Source of the DNA: Candidatus Kryptobacter tengchongensis
GTDB lineage: Bacteria > Bacteroidota > Ignavibacteria > Kryptoniales > Kryptoniaceae
Length of the DNA: 64,000 bases
NCBI GenBank assembly: GCA_001485605.1
Contig: FAON01000008.1
Span: forward strand, 177,735-241,734
Direction: 5' to 3'
Both the position numbers and the translations under genes were made by a program. How positions within the stretch are numbered: the stretch's first letter is position 1; each line of letters opens with the position of its first letter. Below, piece after piece: positions 17,304 through 26,613 of this stretch. The notes beneath the pieces were generated by a model. The model worked only from the letters and a program-made list of their open reading frames with translations. It did not search any database and was not told the origin of the DNA.

Positions 17304-19307
17304 ATGGATAAGAAAGTTAAATATGAAGTTTTAAAAATTTCTCTGCTTGTTGCGTTTTTGAGCGCTATAATTTCTTTTATCACAGCTGAATATATTTCCA
17401 CTTTAAAGGGGGTTGAGTTGAGGACGATAGATTTACGTTTTAATTACAGAGGAAGTGTTTTTAATTTTGCGGATTCCTCAGATATTGTAATTGTTGCGAT
17501 TGACGAGTCTTCGCTTGATCGGGCTCCTCATAGGTGGCCATGGCCGAGAAGTTATTATGCTAAATTGTTAAGAAATTTAAAGAAAGCTGGGGCTAAGATT
17601 GTAGCTTTTGATATCAATTTTGATTCTCCCGATAGAAATCCCGAGAACGACGCTGAATTTAGAAGGGCGGTTGAAGAAGTTGGGAATGTAGTTCTTGCAG
17701 GTCGTGAGGCAAAAGGGGCAGCTTTAAAAGGTAAAATTATTGAAGCGAAAAATTTTCTGAGGAACATCTTCATTGGGACAATGGGTTCGTATCCGGGGAT
17801 AGTTGAGGTTTTACGCGATTATGATGGCGTTTGCCGAAGATATGTGCCCGTTTTTTCCGCAGGTGATACAGTTTTCCCAAGCTTTGGACTTGCGATTTTG
17901 CTTTTATATTATGGATTGACAATTGATTCAGTTTATGATTTACCACCAAGGCATCCTTTTGAGAATGGTTTTTTTAAAATTGGTAATTTGAAAATTCCCA
18001 AGTTTGATGATAAAACTTGGCTTATAAATTTTGCTGGACCAGCGGGGACTTTCAAATATATAAGTTTAATTGATGTACTTGATGATGAAGATTTTAAAAC
18101 GAAGGATGAGCTTATATATGGCGATATAAACACATTTGATAACCCCGAATTTGGGCTTCTTCACGATAAGGTTTTCAAAGATAAAATTGTTATAGTTGGC
18201 AGTGCAATTCCAGAATTTAAAGGGGAGCTTGGTGATCTTTTACCAAGCCCGTTTGTTAAGGATGAGAGCAATCTTATGTATGGGGTTGAGATTCACGCAA
18301 ACGCTGTTGCAACTATTCTTGAGCAAAAATTCATCGTTAAAATTTCTGGTTTTGCTTCATTTTTGATAATTTTTATGATTTCTTTGTTAAGTTTTGCGCT
18401 CGCTGTTGGGGTAAGACATTTAAAAATTCGCCCAGAATTTTTAACTGAAATCTTTGGGGTTTTAAGTTTAATTTTACTTTTTGTTTTGTGGAGTTTTGTT
18501 GTCATCATTTCTTTCAATAATAATTTCCTTCTCCCTGTGGTGTCACCAGTTCTTGGTGGCACTATTGCTTATATTGGTTCAATAGTTTATCAGTATTTAA
18601 CCGAGAGAAAACAAAAAAAGCTCATAAAGACGATATTTGGCTATTATGTTCATCCTTCCGTCGTTAATCAACTTGTTTCAAATCCTGAACTTGTTCGTCT
18701 TGGTGGTGAGAAAAGGGAGATGACGGTTTTATTTTCAGATTTATGGAACTTCACAACTATAAGTGAAGCGTATCCACCAGAGTTTATTTTCAATCTTTTG
18801 AATGAATATTTTGATTCAATGACAAAAGTGGTATTCAAATACGGGGGGACGCTTGATAAATATATTGGTGATGCGATTGTTGCTTTTTGGGGTGCTCCAA
18901 TTTATTATGAGGATCACGCTTTACGGGCATGTCTTTGTGCATTAAAAATGCAATTTGAACTTGAAAAATTGCGGATAAGATGGGAAAAAGAGGGGAAACC
19001 ATTGCTTCATATGAGAATCGGAATTAACACTGGTGAAATGATCGTCGGAAACATTGGTGGTTACGGTAGATTTAATTATACAGTCATAGGGGATAGTGTA
19101 AACCTTGGTGCACGACTTGAGGCGATAAATAAAGAGTTCGGAACAAGCATAATCATAAGTGAATATACCTACGAAAAAGTTAAAGGTTTTTTCAAAGTAA
19201 GAGAGATAGGTGAAATAACAGTGAAGGGGAAAACAAAACCCGTAAAAATTTACGAACTTCTTGATGTTCTGCTCTCGGAGAAGAAACTTATCAAGGTTAT
19301 GGAGTGA
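17304..19307 (+). CDS. CHASE2-domain class III adenylate/guanylate cyclase
   Basis: A 667-residue inner-membrane protein. One N-terminal helix precedes a periplasmic CHASE2 sensor (about 35-340; IVIVAIDESSLDR, RWPWPRSYYAKLLRNLKKAG). Three membrane helices (about 350-430) come next. The cytoplasmic catalytic domain spans about 470-650. The metal aspartates are visible in TVLFSDLWNFT and YIGDAIVAF, and LDKYIGD and YTVIGDSVNLGARLE supply the usual substrate-site Lys and Thr positions, pointing to cAMP rather than cGMP (inference from family knowledge). It closes the FecR operon. Its last 11 bases overlap the convergent coaX gene. Confidence 0.94.
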   Translation: MDKKVKYEVLKISLLVAFLSAIISFITAEYISTLKGVELRTIDLRFNYRGSVFNFADSSDIVIVAIDESSLDRAPHRWPWPRSYYAKLLRNLKKAGAKIVAFDINFDSPDRNPENDAEFRRAVEEVGNVVLAGREAKGAALKGKIIEAKNFLRNIFIGTMGSYPGIVEVLRDYDGVCRRYVPVFSAGDTVFPSFGLAILLLYYGLTIDSVYDLPPRHPFENGFFKIGNLKIPKFDDKTWLINFAGPAGTFKYISLIDVLDDEDFKTKDELIYGDINTFDNPEFGLLHDKVFKDKIVIVGSAIPEFKGELGDLLPSPFVKDESNLMYGVEIHANAVATILEQKFIVKISGFASFLIIFMISLLSFALAVGVRHLKIRPEFLTEIFGVLSLILLFVLWSFVVIISFNNNFLLPVVSPVLGGTIAYIGSIVYQYLTERKQKKLIKTIFGYYVHPSVVNQLVSNPELVRLGGEKREMTVLFSDLWNFTTISEAYPPEFIFNLLNEYFDSMTKVVFKYGGTLDKYIGDAIVAFWGAPIYYEDHALRACLCALKMQFELEKLRIRWEKEGKPLLHMRIGINTGEMIVGNIGGYGRFNYTVIGDSVNLGARLEAINKEFGTSIIISEYTYEKVKGFFKVREIGEITVKGKTKPVKIYELLDVLLSEKKLIKVME

Positions 19308-20079
19308 AGTTTTTGTTTTTTAGTCTGGTATAAATTATATAAATTCCATCAAGGACAAGCGACGGTTCATAAAAATCAATTACATTTGTTCGCTCAATTA
19401 TTGTTTTTGCAAGCCCACCCGTTGCGATAACCTTTGAATGCTGACCTATGATATTTTTAATTCTTTTTATCATTCCTTCCATTGCGTCAATAGCTCCATA
19501 CATTATCCCAGATTGCATACTTGCGACAGTGTTTTTCCCTATCACATCTCTTGGGAAATGAAGCTCAATCTTGGGTAATTTCGCAGCTCTTCTGTGAAGT
19601 TCAGCAGCGCTTGTTTCAATCCCTGGGGCTATAACTCCACCAAGATATTCACCATTTTCGGATACTACATCATAAGTTGTTGCTGTTCCAAAATCAACAA
19701 CTATAATAGGTCCCCCATATTTTGTATAACCGGCAACGGCGTTGCACAGCCTGTCAGCACCTACAGCGCTTGGGTCATCATATAAAATTTTTATCCCGAG
19801 ATCAATCTCAGCTGAAACGATAATCGGATCAATTTTGAAATGCTTTTGGCTCATCCAGACGAAAATATCTGTAAGATTCGGAACAACAGATGAAATCCCA
19901 ACCCCACTTATACTTTTTATATCTATATTCACATCGTTGCAAAAAAATTTGACGAGAAACCAAGCTTCATCTTCTGTTCTCGTTATTAAACTTGAAACTC
20001 TCCAATCGTGAAGCAATTTCCCATTTTTGTAAATTCCGAAAACAGTGTGTGTGTTTCCAATGTCAATTGCCAGAAACAT
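19297..20079 (-). CDS. coaX: Type III pantothenate kinase
   Basis: A 260-residue enzyme phosphorylating pantothenate, the first step of coenzyme A synthesis. It belongs to the acetate-kinase/ASKHA fold: phosphate 1 loop MFLAIDIGNTHTVFGIY, GADRLCNAVAGY, phosphate 2 loop VVDFGTATTYDVV, GGVIAPGI, and ATGGLAK near the end. The ATG at 20079 gives the family's normal N-terminus; an in-frame ATG at 20109 adds ten residues and overlaps arsC further. Even from 20079 the start overlaps the arsC stop by 17 bases, so coupling to arsC is likely. The 3' end runs 11 bases into the convergent cyclase gene. Confidence 0.95.
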   Translation of the reverse strand: MFLAIDIGNTHTVFGIYKNGKLLHDWRVSSLITRTEDEAWFLVKFFCNDVNIDIKSISGVGISSVVPNLTDIFVWMSQKHFKIDPIIVSAEIDLGIKILYDDPSAVGADRLCNAVAGYTKYGGPIIVVDFGTATTYDVVSENGEYLGGVIAPGIETSAAELHRRAAKLPKIELHFPRDVIGKNTVASMQSGIMYGAIDAMEGMIKRIKNIIGQHSKVIATGGLAKTIIERTNVIDFYEPSLVLDGIYIIYTRLKNKNFTP

Positions 20080-20509
20080 TTTCCGTTTGAGATTTTGTTT
20101 GAATTTCATTTATGAAAGAAATGATATGTTCCTTAATCTCATCTCTAACTTTTCTGAAAACTTTCATTTTTTCTTCTATTGTTCCAGTTGCTTCGGCTGG
20201 ATCTTCAAAACTCCAGTGAATCCTTTTTGTCTCCCCAGGGAAAGTAGGACATGATTCCTTGGCTTTGTCACAAACTGTTATTACATAGTCAAAACTTTGT
20301 CCGAGAAACTCAGTTACGCTTTTTGATCTGTGATTTGAGATATCAATTCCAATTTCTTTCATTGCTTCAATTGCGAGAGGGTGGACAAATGATGGGTGAG
20401 TCCCTGCAGAGAAAACTTCAAATTTATTATCTCCCAAATGTCTTAACAATCCCTCTGCCATTTGGCTTCTACAGGAATTTCCAGTGCAAAGGAAGAGAAC
20501 TCTTATCAT
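20063..20509 (-). CDS. arsC: Thioredoxin-coupled arsenate reductase (LMW-phosphatase fold)
   Basis: A 148-residue cytosolic enzyme reducing arsenate to arsenite. The phosphatase loop CTGNSCRS supplies nucleophile Cys8, Cys13 and Arg14. Cys80 and Cys87 in TVCDKAKESCPTF are the redox pair that distinguish arsenate reductases of the pI258 type from plain tyrosine phosphatases, and FEDPA supplies the general-acid Asp. Thioredoxin is the usual electron donor for this class, and trxA lies directly upstream on the same strand. No arsenite pump or ArsR gene is in the window, so detoxification would need partners elsewhere. Confidence 0.92.
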   Translation of the reverse strand: MIRVLFLCTGNSCRSQMAEGLLRHLGDNKFEVFSAGTHPSFVHPLAIEAMKEIGIDISNHRSKSVTEFLGQSFDYVITVCDKAKESCPTFPGETKRIHWSFEDPAEATGTIEEKMKVFRKVRDEIKEHIISFINEIQTKSQTENVSGN

Positions 20510-20541
20510 TTTCTAAATTTTTTTATTTGAAATGAAAAATA

Positions 20542-20572
20542 AAAAGGGAGACTTGCGTCTCCCTTTTAGAAA
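20542..20572 (-). terminator. Intrinsic terminator after trxA
   Basis: AAAAGGGAGAC-TTGC-GTCTCCCTTTT is an 11-bp inverted repeat with a four-base loop (20542-20567). Read on the minus strand, the stem is followed by TTTTTATTTTT, the expected direction for ending the dnaE-trxA transcript before arsC. Confidence 0.8.
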
Positions 20573-20574
20573 GA

Positions 20575-20910
20575 TCACACTGGCAAGAGATATTTTTCAA
20601 GTTTTGCGAGAAGATTTTTCTTAGGCATCGCTCCGACTATTTGTTCAATGACCCGACCATTTTGAAAAAGCAAAAGAGTTGGGATGCTCATTATTCCGTA
20701 TTTCATCGCCGTTTTTGGATTATAATCAACATTTAATTTCCCAACTTTTAATCTGTCAGCGTATTCATTTGCAATTTCTTCAATTATTGGAGCGATCATC
20801 CTACATGGAGCACACCACTCAGCCCAAAAATCTACAAGCACAAGCTTATCTGATTTAAGAACTTCATCCTCAAAGTTCAAATCAGTTAATTCAATTATGT
20901 TTTTTGACAT
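20575..20910 (-). CDS. trxA: Thioredoxin
   Basis: A 111-residue thioredoxin with the standard fold ([38 protein letters not shown] with the cis-Pro, [15 protein letters not shown]). The active site is C33-A-P-C36 rather than the commonest C-G-P-C, a variant known in some bacteria that shifts redox potential slightly. It is a general cytosolic disulfide reductant. It lies 14 bases after dnaE and upstream of arsC, whose product needs it, though a terminator separates the latter. Confidence 0.97.
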   Translation of the reverse strand: MSKNIIELTDLNFEDEVLKSDKLVLVDFWAEWCAPCRMIAPIIEEIANEYADRLKVGKLNVDYNPKTAMKYGIMSIPTLLLFQNGRVIEQIVGAMPKKNLLAKLEKYLLPV

Positions 20911-20924
20911 TTTTATCCCTTGAT

Positions 20925-23900
20925 TTATTTTGGAATTAGTTTGATATTTTTCTCTCCGAACAATTCTTTTAAACTGTTAATCAAATCAGTTGATGGTTTG
21001 ACAAGGTTATAAGGAATTTCAAACTTTTGAACAAAAGTTCCGCTATTTACAACATCAATCTCAATTATGCAGTTTCCCTCTTCACACTTTCTGAGAAGTT
21101 CGGATAATTTTTCTACCTTTTCTGGGGTTTCATTTTTATCTACTGTAATGATGACTTTGTGTATAAATCTTTCCTTTGCCTCTTCAAGGGGACAAACTTC
21201 TTTGACAGTGATTCGCAAGGAATTCCCTTGCTTTTTTGCTTCACCCGTGACTAAAACGAGCGCTTCAACATAAAGATGCCTTGAATAATTTTTATAAACA
21301 TCGCTGAAAGCAACACATTCTGCTTTTCCGGTGAAATCTTCAAGTTCAAAAATTAACATTTGATTTTTATTCTTATCAAGTTTTGTTTCCATGTCAGTTA
21401 TAACGCCACATACGCGGACGATCTCTCCGTCATGGACCGAATCTGGGTCTCCAAGTTTTGCAGTTGAAAAAGTTTGAACCTCGTCAAAGTATCTCATTAG
21501 CGGATGTCCTGAAACATAGAAACCGAGGACATTCCTTTCATATGAGAGTTTTTCCATTTCACTCCAAGGTTCAACATTTGGAAGCGGTGGATAATTTTCT
21601 TCTGTTGAACTGTTGCTGAAAAGATCAAACAGACCCACTTGCCCGTTTTTCTTGTCCTTCTTGGTTTTTTCACCATAGTTCATTGCCATTTCCACCGCTT
21701 GCAGAAGCTGTGCTCTATGTCCACAGTTTAAGGAGTCAAACGCACCTGCTTGGATCAAGCTTTCAATTGCTCTTTTATTAACAACTCTTAAATCAACTCT
21801 TGCGCAGAAATCAAATAAATTTTTAAATTTGCCCCCCTCGTTTCTAACTCTGATTATTTCATTTACTGCGTTCTCACCAACATTTTTAATTGCACCAAGC
21901 CCAAACCTTATTGTTTTCTGATTTATGACCGTGAAATCAAGATTACTTTCATTGACATCTGGAGGTAAAACTTTAATTCCCATCCTTCTACAATCTTCAA
22001 TAAATTGCACTATTTTATCTGTGTTGTTCAATTCGCTTGACATTGTCGCAGCCATAAATTCAGCAGGAAAATGAGCTTTAAGATACGCAGTCTGATATGC
22101 AAGATAGGCGTAGGCAACAGCATGACTTTTATTAAATCCATATGATGCGAATTTTTCAAGCATGTCAAAAATTTCTTCAGCAGTTTTTTTATCAACCCCA
22201 TTTTTAACAGCGCCGTCAATAAACTCATTTCTTTGTTTTGCCATAAGTTCTTTGTCCTTTTTACCCATGGCTCTTCTCATAAGGTCAGCTTTTGCAAGCG
22301 AAAATCCAGCAATCTGATTTGCAATTTGCATCACTTGCTCCTGATAAACAACAATTCCAAATGTTTCTTTTAAAATCGGCTCAAGCTTTGGATGGAGATA
22401 TTCAATAGGTTTTCGTCCGTGTTTTCGTTCAATGTAATCATCAATCATATTTATTGGACCTGGTCTATAGAGTGCGTTCATCGCAGCAAGGTCATTAATG
22501 TTAGTTGGTTTTAACCTCCTTAGGTATTCTTGCATCCCAGAACTTTCAAATTGGAAAACCCCAACTGTTCTACCCTCACCAAGAAGTTGATATGTTTTTT
22601 CATCATCAAGTGGTATTTCATCAATGTTTATTTCAATTCCATAATTTTGCTTAACTAGTTTTAATGTGTTAACTATGACGGTAAGCGTTCGTAACCCAAG
22701 CATGTCAACTTTTAGAAGCCCGGCTTTCTCAAGATAATCTTTATCATACTGTGTCATCAATTCAGTTTGTGGAGTTTGATAGAGTGGAACATAATCGCTT
22801 ATGTCCCCGGGTGCGATGACGATCCCTGCAGCATGTGTTGAAGGATGACGATTTAAACCCTCAAGAATAAGTGCGTATTTGACAAGTTCTTTCAATTTAG
22901 GATCGGTTGTATTTTTAAGCCATTCAAGTTCAGGTCTCTCAAGCGCTTCATTTAAAGGCAATGGTTTACCCAGCTGAACAGGTATATTTTTCGTAATTGA
23001 ATCAACTACTTGAAGTGAAATTCCAAGAACCCTTGCAACATCTCTTACCACTGCACGAGATGAAAGAGTTCCAAATGTTATTATCTGCGCAACGGATTTC
23101 TCACCATATTTTTTCTTAACATACTCAATCACGAGCTCTCTTTTATCATCCGCAAAATCAATGTCAATGTCCGGCATTGAGACTCGTTCGGGATTCAGAA
23201 ATCTTTCAAAAAGTAAATCATGCTTTAGGGGGTCAATATTTGTAATTCCAAGTGCATATGAAACTATTGAGCCTGCAGCTGAACCACGCCCTGGACCAAC
23301 AGCGACTCCCATCTTTCTTGCTTGATTTATAAAATCATGCACAATGAGAAAGTAAGTTGAAAATCCCATCCTTTTAATCACATCAAGTTCATATTTGAGC
23401 CTATCTTCAACTTCTCTGGTTATTGTTTTGTATCTTTTCTGCAACCCTTCCCAGGCAAGTTTTTCAAGATATTCATCTGGGGTTTTTACACCAGCGTCTT
23501 CCGGAATTGGGAAATGGGGCAGATAATTTTTCCCGAGCTCAATTTCAAGATTACATTTCTCTGCGATTTCAAGCGTTGTTTCAATCGCTTCGGGAAAATC
23601 TTTGAATGCTTGATACATCTCCTCAGCTGTTTTGAAATAAACTTGATCTGTTCCATATTTGAGTTGGTAGATGTCCCTGACGGAATTTTTATCTTGAATT
23701 GAAATGAAAATGTTGTGAGGAATCGCGTGTTCTTGTTTAATGTAGTGACAATCGTTTGTAGCAACGAGTTTTATCCCTAATTCTTTTGAAAGCCGTGGCA
23801 TCCCTTGTAAAACAGGTTGTTCTTTATCTATGAAGTGATTTTGAACTTCAAGATAAAAATCATCCCCAAAAATTTCTTTAAATTTTTTAGCCATTTTCTT

Positions 23901-24404
23901 AGCACCTTCATAATCACCATCAACAAGGTAAGTTGAAACAACACCACCGATGCACGCTGAAAGAGCTACAAGTCCATCTTTATATTTTTCAAGGACTTCA
24001 AAATCAATCCTCGGTTTATAGTAAAATCCTTCAGTGTGCCCAATGGTGATTAGTTTTATCAGATTTTTCCAACCAATTTCATTTTTCGCAAGCAAAACGA
24101 GATGTTTGTAATGTGTTTTTTTATTTCTCACCGCAAGATCTGATTCTTCATCTTTGCTTCCCTTCGTTTTATCAAATCTTGATCCTTCCGTGACTATGTA
24201 AACTTCACTTCCAATAATTGGTTTTATACCTGCTTCCTTTGCTTTAATGTAAAACTCAAGTGCACCGAATAAAACTCCGTGATCGGTTAACGCAACTGCC
24301 GACATTTTGTTTTGAACGGCAGATTCAATAATTCCATCAATTGTGCTTATGGCATCAAGAATACTGTAGTGGGAATGATTGTGGAGATGAACAAACTCCG
24401 CCAT
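20925..24404 (-). CDS. dnaE: DNA polymerase III alpha subunit
   Basis: A 1159-residue replicative polymerase of the DnaE1 type. The N-terminal PHP domain shows [13 protein letters not shown] and [15 protein letters not shown], with most metal ligands apparently kept. The polymerase palm has [10 protein letters not shown] and the catalytic PDIDIDF with a later Asp. Fingers and tandem helix-hairpin-helix segments follow (FVNKR-like [19 protein letters not shown]), then an OB-fold ([20 protein letters not shown]). The length is typical. A minus-strand promoter lies about 50 bases upstream, and trxA follows as the next gene in the unit. Confidence 0.98.
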   Translation of the reverse strand: MAEFVHLHNHSHYSILDAISTIDGIIESAVQNKMSAVALTDHGVLFGALEFYIKAKEAGIKPIIGSEVYIVTEGSRFDKTKGSKDEESDLAVRNKKTHYKHLVLLAKNEIGWKNLIKLITIGHTEGFYYKPRIDFEVLEKYKDGLVALSACIGGVVSTYLVDGDYEGAKKMAKKFKEIFGDDFYLEVQNHFIDKEQPVLQGMPRLSKELGIKLVATNDCHYIKQEHAIPHNIFISIQDKNSVRDIYQLKYGTDQVYFKTAEEMYQAFKDFPEAIETTLEIAEKCNLEIELGKNYLPHFPIPEDAGVKTPDEYLEKLAWEGLQKRYKTITREVEDRLKYELDVIKRMGFSTYFLIVHDFINQARKMGVAVGPGRGSAAGSIVSYALGITNIDPLKHDLLFERFLNPERVSMPDIDIDFADDKRELVIEYVKKKYGEKSVAQIITFGTLSSRAVVRDVARVLGISLQVVDSITKNIPVQLGKPLPLNEALERPELEWLKNTTDPKLKELVKYALILEGLNRHPSTHAAGIVIAPGDISDYVPLYQTPQTELMTQYDKDYLEKAGLLKVDMLGLRTLTVIVNTLKLVKQNYGIEINIDEIPLDDEKTYQLLGEGRTVGVFQFESSGMQEYLRRLKPTNINDLAAMNALYRPGPINMIDDYIERKHGRKPIEYLHPKLEPILKETFGIVVYQEQVMQIANQIAGFSLAKADLMRRAMGKKDKELMAKQRNEFIDGAVKNGVDKKTAEEIFDMLEKFASYGFNKSHAVAYAYLAYQTAYLKAHFPAEFMAATMSSELNNTDKIVQFIEDCRRMGIKVLPPDVNESNLDFTVINQKTIRFGLGAIKNVGENAVNEIIRVRNEGGKFKNLFDFCARVDLRVVNKRAIESLIQAGAFDSLNCGHRAQLLQAVEMAMNYGEKTKKDKKNGQVGLFDLFSNSSTEENYPPLPNVEPWSEMEKLSYERNVLGFYVSGHPLMRYFDEVQTFSTAKLGDPDSVHDGEIVRVCGVITDMETKLDKNKNQMLIFELEDFTGKAECVAFSDVYKNYSRHLYVEALVLVTGEAKKQGNSLRITVKEVCPLEEAKERFIHKVIITVDKNETPEKVEKLSELLRKCEEGNCIIEIDVVNSGTFVQKFEIPYNLVKPSTDLINSLKELFGEKNIKLIPK

Positions 24405-24451
24405 TTATCACCTTTGTTTTTATTTAACAGCTTTGGAAATAGGGACACGAA

Positions 24452-24480
24452 AATATAAAAAGTAAGTTTTAAAAATTCAA
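24452..24480 (-). promoter_or_regulatory. Sigma70-type promoter of dnaE-trxA
   Basis: Read on the minus strand: TTGAAT (24475-24480), a 17-base spacer and TATATT (24452-24457). The start site would be near 24445, about 40 bases before the dnaE ATG. The same -10 and spacer occur at other promoters in this window. Confidence 0.6.
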
Positions 24481-24625
24481 AAATTTAATTCGTAAGTTTG
24501 GGAAGGTAAGACAAGTTAAGACAGAGTTTAACACATTGCGCGGGGTTTTTTAATAACAAGCGCCAAATTAATTCGTCTTTTTATTCCTAAAGATAAAAAC
24601 GAAATTATTTTTGGATCTCGCCTTT

Positions 24626-25309
24626 TTATTTCGTAAGGTCATAAATTGCAAAATTTGAAATGTAAACAGGTCTATCAAGCGATGAATATCTTGTAATAAC
24701 TTTTATGATATTAGCTGGTTCATCAAAGGCTCTTGCTTCAAGTATGGCGGTTTTACCATTGATCAAACATTTCAAAGAATTTCCTTTAACTTCAATTATG
24801 ACCTTGTTCGTTGCATTTATGTCAAGATTTAAAGAAGTTGACACTCTTTCACTTTTGGCTCTGTAATACTCTATCTCTACCTGATTTAGTTCTTTTCCGT
24901 AAGCTGTAGCAAAAAGTATAGTAACAGTGCTGTATCCAAGTATAACATCAAATTCAAGGCGATAATTTTGAGGCAATGTTTCAATTGCTGGTTTTGCTTT
25001 GAATTCACTTGAAAATATCTTCATCCATCTTTTGCCTTTATATGTTACAACTTCAGCACTTCCAATCTCAACTTCCCATTTAGATGGTGTTTCTCCCTCA
25101 TTGTATCCTGTGAAATTATCAGAGAAAATTACTACGCCAGATGTTTCAGATTTTGTGGTTGCGGGTTGTTCGGCTTTCTTTTCTTCAGTTTGAGTAGTTT
25201 CTTCTTTTTTCTCTTTGCCTTTATACTCACCTTTAAACTTTTCTCTAACTTGTGCATCAAGGGTAGAAAGGGAGAATAAGATAACTAAAATTAAAATTGC
25301 CCATTTCAT
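24626..25309 (-). CDS. Secreted protein with concanavalin/LamG-like beta-sandwich
   Basis: A 227-residue protein from the ATG at 25309, preceded by GAGGG at a five-base spacing; a TTG four codons upstream is also in frame. The signal peptide is MKWAILILVILFSLSTLDA. A low-complexity Lys/Glu/Thr linker follows (residues ~25-60). A beta-sandwich-like domain of ~160 residues closes it (VIFSDNFTGYNEGETPSKWE, LPQNYRLEFDVILGYS, KVIIEVKGNSLKCLINGK), a pattern seen in DUF1080/LamG-type carbohydrate or surface-binding modules. No catalytic motif was recognised. It is the last gene of a short minus-strand unit behind the fatty-acid hydroxylase. Confidence 0.75.
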   Translation of the reverse strand: MKWAILILVILFSLSTLDAQVREKFKGEYKGKEKKEETTQTEEKKAEQPATTKSETSGVVIFSDNFTGYNEGETPSKWEVEIGSAEVVTYKGKRWMKIFSSEFKAKPAIETLPQNYRLEFDVILGYSTVTILFATAYGKELNQVEIEYYRAKSERVSTSLNLDINATNKVIIEVKGNSLKCLINGKTAILEARAFDEPANIIKVITRYSSLDRPVYISNFAIYDLTK

Positions 25310-25351
25310 TGTTGCCCTCAAAATTTAGTTTGAAAATTAGTTAAAACTTTA

Positions 25352-26002
25352 TTATGGAGTTGTTCCAAATATGAGATCCCAGAGCGGACTTGAAACACCA
25401 AAAGCTCTATCAGGTGCTTTATAATGATGTTGTAAATGATGCTTCCAGAGATAACGGAGTTTATTTTTAGGTGGTTTGAAATGATGAATTGCATAGTGCG
25501 TCATATCGTAAATTATGTAGCCCATGACAAAACCCGGGAAAAACGAGAAAGCATAAATTCCAAATGAAAATCTGAAGATGTACCAGAAAATTAAAGCGAG
25601 AATTAAACTTGCAGCTGGAGGCATTACAAGTCGTTTCGGGTCATTTGGATATTGATGGTGAACGCCGTGGATCATAAATTGTATTTTAAAGCCAAGAGAT
25701 GTTTTGGGTTCAAAGTGAAAAACAAATCTATGTAAAAGATATTCAGCAAGCGTCCATGAGAAAACGCCACTTGCAAAAAGTCCAGCGACTGTAAGGGATT
25801 TAAAATTTAGTTTATTCAACGAATAGAAAATTAAATATGAAACAATCGGTAGATATATCACAGCTGGGGTTAATGGGTGAGTTTTCGTTAGTGTTTCAAG
25901 GAATTTATTTTTAAAAATCGTCGCCGAACCTTTTTTAGGATAAAGATAATCGGGTATTCTGGTAGATGCCCTGACGTATTCAGCCATGTTGTTATGCCCC
26001 AT
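25352..26002 (-). CDS. Fatty acid hydroxylase / sterol desaturase family membrane enzyme
   Basis: A 216-residue membrane protein with the di-iron histidine boxes in order: HRFVFHF, HGVHHQYPND, HYAIHH and HHLQHHYK, separated by hydrophobic helices. This spacing and the HGVHH..PND box match the fatty-acid 2-hydroxylase (Scs7/FA2H-like) branch, which hydroxylates acyl chains of sphingolipids or fatty acids using oxygen. It starts at the ATG at 26002 or the in-frame ATG five codons later. The exact substrate is inferred. It is divergent from the suf operon, which would supply iron-sulfur clusters but not its di-iron site. Confidence 0.88.
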   Translation of the reverse strand: MGHNNMAEYVRASTRIPDYLYPKKGSATIFKNKFLETLTKTHPLTPAVIYLPIVSYLIFYSLNKLNFKSLTVAGLFASGVFSWTLAEYLLHRFVFHFEPKTSLGFKIQFMIHGVHHQYPNDPKRLVMPPAASLILALIFWYIFRFSFGIYAFSFFPGFVMGYIIYDMTHYAIHHFKPPKNKLRYLWKHHLQHHYKAPDRAFGVSSPLWDLIFGTTP

Positions 26003-26074
26003 ATTTTATTTTTGTGAATTTAATTTAAAAAATGCCACAAATAAAAGCAAGCCAAACCCGAAAAGGCATTTAAT

Positions 26075-26103
26075 TTGACTTTTAAATTTTAAAGCATTAT
26101 ATT
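26075..26103 (+). promoter_or_regulatory. Sigma70-type promoter of the suf operon
   Basis: TTGACT (26075-26080), 17 bases, TATATT (26098-26103). Transcription should begin near 26110, directly at a palindrome (26111-26127), about 36 bases before the regulator ATG. Confidence 0.75.
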
Positions 26104-26110
26104 TACATCG

Positions 26111-26127
26111 TGGATATTTGATATCCA
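26111..26127 (+). promoter_or_regulatory. Palindromic candidate operator for the Rrf2 regulator
   Basis: TGGATAT-TTG-ATATCCA is a perfect 7-bp inverted repeat around a 3-base centre. It starts 8 bases after the -10 box and covers the expected transcription start. A protein bound there would block initiation. The first gene of the unit is an Rrf2-family regulator with cysteines placed like a cluster ligand set, so autorepression by its Fe-S form is a natural model (inference). Confidence 0.55.
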
Positions 26128-26145
26128 AAATTAATGGTATAATTT

Positions 26146-26613
26146 ATGATAGTATCAAAGACACTTGATTATGCGGTAAGAACATTGATATACCTTGGCA
26201 AGCGACATGGTGGTGGAACAGTTTTGATGAAAGAGATAGCCGAGAAACAGAAGATACCGTTGAGTTATTTAGCTAAGGTTATGAGGCAGCTTGTGAGGGC
26301 TGGGATAGTTTTTTCAGAGTACGGACCAAATGGTGGATATTCATTGAAGAAATTGCCGTCAGAGATAACATTGAGGGATGTTTATGAAGCTGTTGAAGGG
26401 GAGTTAAGGATGGTTGAGTGTTTTGATGTTCCTGGGTCAGTTTGTGTTTTTACTTCTTGTTGTGGGCAGGCGGATATATGGCATGAGGTTGAGAAAAAAT
26501 TTATAGATATTCTTGAAGGCATAACCATTCAAGATGTAATTGCACGTGATTGTGTTTATTCAGAAAAATTCTTAACAATAAACAAAAGGGAGAAAAGACA
26601 TGCCAACACTTGA
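26146..26613 (+). CDS. Rrf2-family (IscR-like) iron-sulfur responsive repressor
   Basis: A 155-residue winged-helix regulator. The N-terminal DNA-binding part reads KTLDYAVRTLIYLG, MKEIAEKQKIPLSYLAKVM, GPNGGYSLKK. The central cysteines C92, C100 and C105/C106 (ECFDVPGSVC, SCCGQADIW) fall where IscR ligates a [2Fe-2S] cluster. It would sense cluster sufficiency and control the suf operon it heads. Its end overlaps the sufC start by 14 bases. A palindrome at its own promoter is the likely target. IscR proper or a SufR-like Rrf2 subgroup are both possible names. Confidence 0.9.
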   Translation: MIVSKTLDYAVRTLIYLGKRHGGGTVLMKEIAEKQKIPLSYLAKVMRQLVRAGIVFSEYGPNGGYSLKKLPSEITLRDVYEAVEGELRMVECFDVPGSVCVFTSCCGQADIWHEVEKKFIDILEGITIQDVIARDCVYSEKFLTINKREKRHANT

